NCBI GenBank assembly: GCA_003557565.1
Contig: PWOG01000003.1
Span: forward strand, 1 to 6,069
Length of the DNA stretch: 6,069 nucleotides
Source of the DNA: Desulfobulbaceae bacterium
GTDB taxonomy: Bacteria > Desulfobacterota > Desulfobulbia > Desulfobulbales > Desulfurivibrionaceae
Direction of reading: 5' to 3'
In this document: positions 1 through 4,932 of the stretch, one piece after another
Layout of the letters: each line of letters begins with the position of its first letter
How positions within the stretch are numbered: position 1 is the first letter of the stretch
Notes under the pieces: generated by a model
Told to the model about the DNA's origin: nothing
The model's database searches: none
Seen by the model: the letters and a program-made list of their open reading frames with translations, nothing else
Made by a program: the position numbers and the translations under genes

Positions 1-11
1 AGAGGCGCACC

Positions 12-578
12 ATGCAATTACCGCTTGAGATCACTTTTCGCCGGATGGACCCCTCGCCTGCGGTGGAGGCCAGGATACGCGAGAAGGCCAAGAAACTGGA
101 GCGCTTCCACGATCACATCATGAGCTGCCGGGTTGTCGTGGAGGCGCCCCATACGCATCACCAACAGGGCAATCTTTTCCAAGTGCGGCTGGACATCAAG
201 GTGCCCGGCAAGGAGCTGGCCATCACCCAGCACCACCGCAAGGACCAGGCCCACGAAGACGTCTATGTCGCGATCCGCGATGCCTTCAACGCCGCCGCCC
301 GCCGCCTGGAGGAATACAGCCGGATCGAGCGCGGCGAGGTCAAGACCCGCGAGGTTCCGCCCGAGGGCCGGGTGGTCAGCCTGGACCCGGATCTCGATTG
401 CGGGCAGATTGAAACCCCGGATGGGGAGCTGATCTATTTTCATCGCAACAGCGTTCTGGGCAGCGGTTACGAATCACTGGATGTGGGCAGCGAGGTTCGT
501 TTCAGCGAGGAGATGGGGGATAATGGATTGCAGGCCAGCACTGTTCACCCCTTAAACAAAAAACCAGCCGCCAGTTGA
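12..578 (+). CDS. HPF/RaiA-family ribosome-associated protein with C-terminal cold-shock-like domain
   Basis: The 188-residue protein has two parts. Residues 1 to about 105 resemble the HPF/RaiA (S30AE) fold, with the opening 'ITFRRMDPSPAVEARIREKAKKLE' pattern (split here as ITFRRMDPS and IREKAKKLE), then CRVVVE, VRLDIKVPG and DVYVAIRDAFNAA. Residues about 117-178 resemble a cold-shock/OB domain: GRVVSLD, then the RNP2-like IYFHRNSV at 141-148, and a VGSEVRFSEE strand. HPF-family proteins bind the 30S decoding region and hibernate or protect idle ribosomes; that role is inferred from the family. The cold-shock RNP1 motif, normally an aromatic GYGFI type, reads DCGQIE at 129-134, so RNA binding may be altered. 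The ATG has a GAGG ribosome site at 2-5 with suitable spacing. The TGA stop overlaps the next gene's most upstream possible start (TTGA), so the two are probably co-transcribed. Any promoter lies left of the window. Confidence 0.9.
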   Translation: MQLPLEITFRRMDPSPAVEARIREKAKKLERFHDHIMSCRVVVEAPHTHHQQGNLFQVRLDIKVPGKELAITQHHRKDQAHEDVYVAIRDAFNAAARRLEEYSRIERGEVKTREVPPEGRVVSLDPDLDCGQIETPDGELIYFHRNSVLGSGYESLDVGSEVRFSEEMGDNGLQASTVHPLNKKPAAS

Positions 579-2005
579 GGGCGGTGGAGCTATTGAATCC
601 GGCCATTATGGGGGTTGCCGACTATTATCGCCATCCGGCGGTGCGCCGCCGGATGCTGGAATTTCTTGGTGGTGACGACCCGGAAAATGCCACCGCCGTG
701 TATCTGAGCCGCTGCGACCTGGCCAGCCCCTATGATTTTTTTCCGCGCCCGCCTGCCGAGCTGGATTCCTTTCTCGACCATGGCCTGGATGTGGGCCGCT
801 CTTTGTGGGACCGGCGGTTTCTGGTGGTTCACCTGGATCTGGAATACGTCAACTTTGATTTCCCCGCCGAGCCTTATCTCGACTCCAGCCGTACCTTCGC
901 CCTGCAGCGGCCGATGGTGGAGGCGGTCGGGGAGCTGTTTGCCGGTTTTGGTCTAGCACCTTTGCATCTGTTAAGCGGCCGGGGGCATCATTTTGTCTGG
1001 CAGGTGCCCCGGGACAGCGAGATTTTCCGGGAACTGACGGAGCTGGTCGCCCTGCCGGAACACCTGGCCGCGATCTACCGCAAGCCCCATCCGCCCCTGG
1101 GTGAACCGGTTTCCCTGGATCATGGCCGGGCCTTTGCCGGCCTGGCCCTGGTCATCGAATACCTGGCCCAATGCATCAAGGAGCGAGCGGCGGCGAAGAG
1201 TACGCTGCCGGTGGAACTGACCGCCGTGATGGTGGGTCCCCAGCAGCGGGGTCGGGAAATGGTGTCCGTGGATATCAGCGAATACGCCGATCCCCTGAAC
1301 CTGCGGATGATCCGCCTGCCGTTCAGCGCCTATCTCAAGCCGTGGTATAAATATGGCATCATCCATCCCGACAGCGGCGACCAGATCCCCCTCATGTTCG
1401 CGATCGCGGTGCCGGCGACGGATTCGGAACAGATGGTGGAGGTGATGCGTGATGCCTCCCGGGCCGCCGCCCTGGCCGAGACGGCTGACGCCCGGATCCC
1501 CGTGCAGGCGGAAGCCACCGCCAGGCTGCTGGCGGCTTACCGGCAATCCCGGCTGGCCGCCTTTCATCAATACTTTTACGCGGCCGGTCATGATCCCCCC
1601 GAACGGTGGCCTGGCGGCTACGACCGGTTGGCCATGTCCCGTTTGCCCTCCTGCGTGGTCCGGATTTTAAGCCATCCCAACACGCTGCTGCTGGAACCGG
1701 CCGCCATCCGCCAAGTGGTGACCACGCTGCTGGCCCTGGACTGGCATCCGCGGCACATCGCCGGTTTGATCCGTTCCAAATACGAGCGGGATTACGGCTG
1801 GGGCGGGAAATGGTATCTTTATGACGCCGCCAGCCGGGCCGACTTCTATACCCGCATCTTTGCCGGGCTGATCGCCACCGGCCTGGATCGCCTCCAGGAT
1901 TTCAACTGCGTGTCGGCCCGGGAAAAGGGGTTGTGCTACAACGGCGAGGAGGAGTGCGGCCTGGAGGAGTTACGAAACATTTTACTGGCAAGGATGGAAC
2001 AATGA
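575..2005 (+). CDS. Archaeo-eukaryotic primase (AEP)-like protein with PriL-type four-cysteine C-terminal domain
   Basis: A 476-residue protein that I read as a single-chain primase or primase-polymerase. AEP motif I is FLVVHLDLE with acidic pair D88/E90. Motif II is LSGRGHHFVW with S134, R136 and H139, matching the SxH nucleotide-binding motif. Motif III is VSVDISEY with D233, followed by RMIRLPFSAYLKP (244-256), which resembles the segment after the third aspartate in PriS. About residues 357-463 resemble the PriL C-terminal Fe-S domain: LPSC (C360), a helical stretch, YLYDAASRADFYTRI, FNC (C445), KGLC (C454) and EEC (C461). Known AEPs make primers or fill gaps in replication, repair or defence; the actual role here is unknown. 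The start is uncertain: TTG 575 is the longest, TTG 593 or ATG 608 are alternatives, and none has a textbook ribosome site. The stop overlaps the next start as ATGA, implying translational coupling. There is no helicase, ligase or nuclease domain. The motif reading is by eye. Confidence 0.75.
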   Translation: MRAVELLNPAIMGVADYYRHPAVRRRMLEFLGGDDPENATAVYLSRCDLASPYDFFPRPPAELDSFLDHGLDVGRSLWDRRFLVVHLDLEYVNFDFPAEPYLDSSRTFALQRPMVEAVGELFAGFGLAPLHLLSGRGHHFVWQVPRDSEIFRELTELVALPEHLAAIYRKPHPPLGEPVSLDHGRAFAGLALVIEYLAQCIKERAAAKSTLPVELTAVMVGPQQRGREMVSVDISEYADPLNLRMIRLPFSAYLKPWYKYGIIHPDSGDQIPLMFAIAVPATDSEQMVEVMRDASRAAALAETADARIPVQAEATARLLAAYRQSRLAAFHQYFYAAGHDPPERWPGGYDRLAMSRLPSCVVRILSHPNTLLLEPAAIRQVVTTLLALDWHPRHIAGLIRSKYERDYGWGGKWYLYDAASRADFYTRIFAGLIATGLDRLQDFNCVSAREKGLCYNGEEECGLEELRNILLARMEQ

Positions 2006-2847
2006 GTGACTGGCCCGTGGGACTGTCCACCGGGTGCTTTTACCGCACCAGTATCTTTGAATGCCTGCCCCTGATCCGGGATCATGGCTTTACCATGCTG
2101 GAGATCTGCTCCCACCCGGACCATCTCGATTATCACGATACCGAAATGGTGCGGCGGGCGGCCCGGCGGCTGGAGGCCTGGAACCTGGAGGCCTACTCCT
2201 TTCACGCCCCCTTCACCCCTGGCTTTGATATTACCAGCCCGGTCAAGACCCACCGGCGGCGGAGCATCGACGAAATGCTGGCCGCCGTCGAGGCGGCGGC
2301 CGTGCTCGGGGCCCGTTATCTGGTGCTGCATCCCGGCCCGGAAAAGGAACTCCAGCCGGAGCCCGGGGAATACTTGCAGCGCCGGCAAAACGTGATCCCG
2401 GCCTTAAACGAGATCGCCGGCCGCTGCCGGGCGCATCAGATGCAGCTGGTGCTGGAAAACATGCTTCCCCATCTCTTCTGTGGCGATATCAGCGAGCTGC
2501 TGCGCTGCCTGGGGGCGGTCCGGGAAGCCGTGGCGGGCACCTGCCTGGATACCGGCCATGCCTTTTTAAGCGGCGAGTTGTTCCATATCGCCACCGCCAT
2601 GGCCGGGTCGCTGAAGATGATCCACGCCAGCGACAACCATGGCCGCCACGATGACCATCTGCCGCCGGGGCAGGGCCGGATCGAGTGGCTGCCCCTGCTG
2701 GGTCATCTGCAAAAAACAGGCTTTGCCGGCGGTATCATCCTGGAACTAAACGGCGACGCCAAGACCGGCCCCGAGAGCATGCTCCGGGAGGCCGGCCAGG
2801 CCCGGCTGTATCTGCGGCGGCTGGCCCGCAGGCTGCACAATGTCTGA
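2002..2847 (+). CDS. TIM-barrel metalloprotein, AP-endonuclease-2/sugar phosphate isomerase-epimerase family
   Basis: 281 residues, about the normal length for this family. The fold is the xylose-isomerase-like TIM barrel that includes endonuclease IV and sugar isomerases/epimerases. Barrel-strand motifs in order are LEICSHP (33-39), SFHAPF (H68), LVLHPG (H110), LVLENM (E152), TCLDTGHAF (D183, H186), MIHASDN (H208), HDDHLPPGQG (D217, H219) and IILELNGD (E248). These can be matched one for one with the nine zinc ligands of Nfo, although the residues between them are not Nfo-like. The HDDHLPPGQGRIEW stretch is typical of bacterial sugar phosphate isomerase/epimerase annotations. Substrate is therefore open: a sugar phosphate or an abasic site/phosphodiester. 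The start ATG at 2002 is chosen because AAGGA at 1990-1994 sits seven bases upstream and the ATG overlaps the primase stop (ATGA). An in-frame upstream extension to 1933 lies inside the primase gene and is unlikely. No signal peptide is seen. Confidence 0.85.
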   Translation: MSDWPVGLSTGCFYRTSIFECLPLIRDHGFTMLEICSHPDHLDYHDTEMVRRAARRLEAWNLEAYSFHAPFTPGFDITSPVKTHRRRSIDEMLAAVEAAAVLGARYLVLHPGPEKELQPEPGEYLQRRQNVIPALNEIAGRCRAHQMQLVLENMLPHLFCGDISELLRCLGAVREAVAGTCLDTGHAFLSGELFHIATAMAGSLKMIHASDNHGRHDDHLPPGQGRIEWLPLLGHLQKTGFAGGIILELNGDAKTGPESMLREAGQARLYLRRLARRLHNV

Positions 2848-2865
2848 AACCCGGGAGCAACGACG

Positions 2866-3612
2866 ATGAAAGAAAAATCTTCCAGTACCCGTAAGACAGG
2901 TAAGCCCGGGGCGGGAATGTTCTGGTTGGTGGTGCTGGTTGCTTTCCTTTGGGGGGGGCTCAACAGTGAACTGCAAGGAGGTGTGAGTATGATTGCCGAA
3001 CATGACAACCCCGCCGGGAGTGAAGTGGAACTGCCCGAACCGGTTGCCGAAGAGGGGATCAGCCTGGCCCGTGCCCTGTCTTTGCGCCAGTCCACCCGGT
3101 CCTATGCCGATGAACCCCTGACCCTGGAAGAGGTGGCGCAACTTTTATGGGCCGCCCAGGGAATCAACCGCCCCAAACAGAAGTTCCGCACCGCCCCCTC
3201 GGCCGGAGCCACCTTTCCCCTGGAGGTGCTGCTGGTGGCCGGCGAGGTTGCAGGGTTGGAGCCGGGTGTGTACCGTTACCGGCCCATGAGCCACACCTTG
3301 AGCCCGGTCAGGTCCGGAGATCAGCGGGATGCCCTTTACAATCAGGCCCTGCGCCAGAATCCGGTACGCCAGGCGCCGGCGGTGGTGGTCATCGCCGCCG
3401 TCTATGAACGGACCACCCGCCGTTACGGAGACAGGGGTCAGCGTTATGTGCACATGGAGGTGGGCCATGTCGGCCAGAACATCCATTTGCAGGCCGCGGC
3501 CCTGGGGCTGGGCACCGTGGTCATCGGTGCCTTCAATGATTCCGGGGTGCAAAAAACCCTGGGGCTGAGGGAAGAAGAAACCCCTCTCTATATCATGCCC
3601 GTCGGCCGCTGA
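2866..3612 (+). CDS. SagB/ThcOx-type nitroreductase-family FMN oxidoreductase
   Basis: 248 residues from ATG 2866, or 207 from the internal ATG 2989. The body matches the nitroreductase/SagB-type dehydrogenase family: ISLARALSLRQSTRSY (65-80, an FMN-phosphate contact region in relatives), LTLEEVAQLLWAAQGI (85-100), RTAPSAGATFPLEVLLV (108-124), GVYRYRP, QAPAVVVIAAV, then RYVHMEVGHVGQNIHLQ (193-209), LGLGTVVIGAF and PLYIMPVGR. These enzymes use FMN, commonly with NAD(P)H; the substrate here cannot be read. Residues 1-16 are basic and 17-34 hydrophobic (MFWLVVLVAFLWGG), so the long form carries a signal peptide or anchor without a lipobox, suggesting export. GGGAG at 2853-2857 serves ATG 2866, while a better AAGGAGGTG serves ATG 2989, so both forms may be made. 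A G8 run lies in the hydrophobic segment. It follows the TIM-barrel gene by 18 bases and is probably the last gene of the operon. Confidence 0.87.
   Translation: MKEKSSSTRKTGKPGAGMFWLVVLVAFLWGGLNSELQGGVSMIAEHDNPAGSEVELPEPVAEEGISLARALSLRQSTRSYADEPLTLEEVAQLLWAAQGINRPKQKFRTAPSAGATFPLEVLLVAGEVAGLEPGVYRYRPMSHTLSPVRSGDQRDALYNQALRQNPVRQAPAVVVIAAVYERTTRRYGDRGQRYVHMEVGHVGQNIHLQAAALGLGTVVIGAFNDSGVQKTLGLREEETPLYIMPVGR
2951..2958 (+). repeat. G8 homopolymer in the signal-sequence coding region
   Basis: Eight consecutive G's encode part of the Leu-Trp-Gly-Gly segment of the nitroreductase leader. Losing one G brings TGA 2984-2986 into frame, just before the internal ATG; gaining one brings TGA at 2967-2969 into frame. 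In both cases the long form would be lost while the internal start downstream remains usable. The run is seen directly; slippage in the cell is inference. Confidence 0.6.
2975..2983 (+). promoter_or_regulatory. Strong internal ribosome binding site ahead of ATG 2989
   Basis: AAGGAGGTG is a nearly full anti-Shine-Dalgarno match, five bases before an in-frame ATG at 2989. It would give a 207-residue nitroreductase that lacks the hydrophobic N-terminus. It is stronger than the GGGAG at 2853-2857 for the upstream ATG. Either the true start is 2989 or there are two starts. Confidence 0.6.
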
Positions 3613-3614
3613 TC

Positions 3615-3724
3615 GTAACCACAGCAGCCGCACCGCGCCTTCGGGCGATCAGCCAGGCTTGAGCACCCTGTGTATGCGGCGCCTGGCTGCAAAACCTCAT
3701 CTGCGGCACGGCTACTGGGGTTAC
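3615..3724. repeat. Palindromic intergenic repeat, copy 1
   Basis: A 110 bp imperfect inverted repeat beginning two bases after the nitroreductase stop. The outer ends are GTAACC and GGTTAC, and the two 44-base arms match at about 30 positions, with the inner nine bases (CAGCCAGGC) perfect. It shares TTCGGGCGATCAGCCAGG with copy 3 and a central CCT between near-GTAC motifs. It is the most degenerate of the three copies. Placed between convergent genes, its hairpin could end transcription from both sides, but there is no clear U-tract. Confidence 0.85.
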
Positions 3725-3767
3725 GGCCAGTTAAATCAACAGGTTGCTGGCCCCGGTGAACGGTTAC
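3725..3767. other. Short hairpin and isolated repeat terminus between convergent genes
   Basis: Directly after copy 1, GGCCAG (3725-3730) pairs with CTGGCC (3747-3752) around a 16-base loop. TGAACGGTTAC at 3757-3767 then matches the right ends of repeat copies 2 (TGAACAGTTAC) and 3 (TGAACGTTTAC) at ten of eleven positions. It may be a leftover half of a fourth repeat or part of a longer copy 1. The hairpin lacks the T-run of a classic terminator, so a terminator call is weak. Confidence 0.4.
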
Positions 3768-3783
3768 AATGTGGCGCCGACGG

Positions 3784-4653
3784 TTATGCGATCAGTTGGC
3801 GCAGGAGAGTCAGGTTCTCGATGTCTTCGGCCAGGTCCGGGCCTTTTTCGGTTTCCAGGACCATGGGATGATTCTTGAACCGGAGGTCGTTCATCAGCAG
3901 GCGAAAGCCTTCCAGGCCGATCTCGCCCTGGCCGATATGGGTGTGGCGGTCCACCCGGCTGCCCAAGGGCTTGGTGGCGTCGTTGAGATGGAAGAAGTGC
4001 AGGTGTTTAAGGCCGATGATCCGGTCCAGGGTGCTGAAGGTCTGGTCATAGGCCTCGGGGGTGCGCAGGTCGTAGCCGGCGGCGAAGGCGTGGCAGGTGT
4101 CGAAGCAGATGCCGAAGCGCTCCGGGTGTTTGGAGGCCTCGATGATGGCCGCCAGTTCCTCGAAACTGCGGCCCAGGTTGGTGCCCTGGCCGGCGGTATT
4201 TTCCAGTAGAATGGTCACCCGGTTGTCGCCGCCGGCCTGCTGGAAGACGGTGTCCAGGTTGCGGCTGCAGCGTTTGATTCCCGCTTCGGTTCCCTGGCCC
4301 AGGTGGGAGCCGGGGTGCATGATCAGCCAGGGGATCCGCAGGGTCTGGCAGCGGGCCAGTTCCCCGGTGAGGGCCTGGATTGAACGCTGCTCGGTCTCCG
4401 GCTTGTTGCCGGCCAGGTTGATCAGGTAAGAGTCATGGGAGGCCACCGGCATTGTTTCGCCTCCGGCGGTGGTTCCGATCTCCCGCCAAGCCTTCAAAAA
4501 GGCCTCCGCCTCTTCGGGGCTGACCGGCGCGGCGCGCCATTGGCGCTGGTTGCGGGTAAAGATCTGCAGGGCCTCGCCCTCCACCTTGCGGATATGCTCA
4601 AAGGCATGGTGCAAACCGCCGGCCACCGACATGTGCGCTCCCAACAGAGGCAT
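3784..4653 (-). CDS. nfo: Endonuclease IV (deoxyribonuclease IV, AP endonuclease)
   Basis: 289 residues, full length for the family. Endonuclease IV cuts the backbone 5' of abasic sites and removes blocked 3' ends in base excision repair. The start PLLGAHMSVAGGL is the family signature. All nine trinuclear-zinc ligands can be placed by their motifs: H73 (ASHDSYLINL), H113 (IMHPGSHLG), E151 (LLENTAGQG), D185 and H188 (CFDTCHAF), H222 (FFHLND), D235 and H237 (SRVDRHTHIGQGEIG) and E267 (VLETEK). The ATG has AAGGAG (complement of 4660-4665) six bases upstream. Repeat copy 2 starts just beyond that site, so any promoter must lie in or beyond the repeats, or transcription comes from sbcC. It converges with the nitroreductase gene across a 171-base gap. 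No truncation or missing residue is seen. Confidence 0.97.
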   Translation of the reverse strand: MPLLGAHMSVAGGLHHAFEHIRKVEGEALQIFTRNQRQWRAAPVSPEEAEAFLKAWREIGTTAGGETMPVASHDSYLINLAGNKPETEQRSIQALTGELARCQTLRIPWLIMHPGSHLGQGTEAGIKRCSRNLDTVFQQAGGDNRVTILLENTAGQGTNLGRSFEELAAIIEASKHPERFGICFDTCHAFAAGYDLRTPEAYDQTFSTLDRIIGLKHLHFFHLNDATKPLGSRVDRHTHIGQGEIGLEGFRLLMNDLRFKNHPMVLETEKGPDLAEDIENLTLLRQLIA

Positions 4654-4666
4654 GTTGTTCTCCTTG

Positions 4667-4774
4667 GTAACTGTCCAGCAGCACCCCCGAATGCGGCGAT
4701 CGGTCCGGCTTGCGTACCTGATGTACGCGGCGCCGGTCCGCTTGCCGCAACCTGGGGCACTGCTGAACAGTTAC
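4667..4774. repeat. Palindromic intergenic repeat, copy 2
   Basis: A 108 bp inverted repeat with ends GTAACTGT and ACAGTTAC. The arms of 51 and 52 bases match at about 40 positions and close on GTAC-CTGAT-GTAC at 4714-4726. Its left arm carries TTGCGTAC and its right arm, read in reverse complement, GCCGCGTAC; this asymmetry is reversed in copy 3, so the two copies lie in opposite orientation. It abuts the nfo ribosome site and would fold into a strong hairpin in an sbcC-nfo transcript. Confidence 0.9.
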
Positions 4775-4825
4775 GCGTTTGCTTTAAATTTTCGTGTGAA
4801 GATAACCAATTACCGGGTTTGTCCC
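4775..4825. other. Short AT-richer spacer between two palindromes
   Basis: 51 bases separate repeat copies 2 and 3 and are visibly richer in A/T than the surroundings, including CTTTAAATTTT. A small CGGG-TTTGT-CCCG stem lies at the right end. It is the only non-repeat DNA upstream of nfo and so a possible place for its promoter, but I see no convincing -35/-10 pair on the minus strand and no gene. Confidence 0.35.
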
Positions 4826-4932
4826 GTAAACGTTCAGCAGTGCCGCAGGTTCGGGCGATCAGCCAGGCGCCGCGTACCCCTGTACGCAAGTCTGGTTGAT
4901 CGCCCGAAGATGCGGTGCTGCTGAACGTTTAC
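4826..4932. repeat. Palindromic intergenic repeat, copy 3, overlapping the sbcC stop codon
   Basis: A 107 bp inverted repeat, the best preserved copy. Arms of 52 and 51 bases match at about 43 positions: the outer 15 bases (GTAAACGTTCAGCAG) are perfect, as are 12 inner bases (TTCGGGCGATCA). They close on GTAC-CCCT-GTAC. Its right-hand terminal TTA supplies the TAA stop of sbcC (complement of 4929-4931), so the element sits exactly at the gene's end. Confidence 0.92.

Noticed and set aside
971..1591. Long open frame on the minus strand opposite the primase-like gene (206 codons)
   Set aside because: It lies wholly within a gene with clear motifs, its translation is low-complexity His/Gly/Arg/Gln-rich, and such antisense frames are expected in GC-rich DNA.
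1933..2001. Upstream extension of the TIM-barrel protein by 23 residues
   Set aside because: It lies inside the primase-like gene, its translation is not family-like, and ATG 2002 has both a good ribosome site and the ATGA coupling.
575..2005. CRISPR-associated or conflict-system primase
   Set aside because: No cas gene, helicase, nuclease or other defence gene accompanies it in the window; the neighbours are housekeeping or repair types.
2703..3141. Minus-strand open frames opposite the TIM-barrel/nitroreductase junction
   Set aside because: They cross two well-supported genes and their translations look like random composition.
4775..4825. nfo promoter with TTGGTT as -35 on the minus strand
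   Set aside because: The matching -10 would be TAAAGC or TTAAAG, too poor to call.
4435..4924. Two overlapping plus-strand open frames across the nfo start and the repeats
   Set aside because: They run antisense through nfo and through two palindromes, show no recognisable domain, and are best explained as GC-rich shadow frames.
3615..4932. CRISPR array
   Set aside because: The repeats are about 108 bp, individually palindromic, diverged and irregularly spaced, unlike short identical CRISPR repeats with regular spacers.
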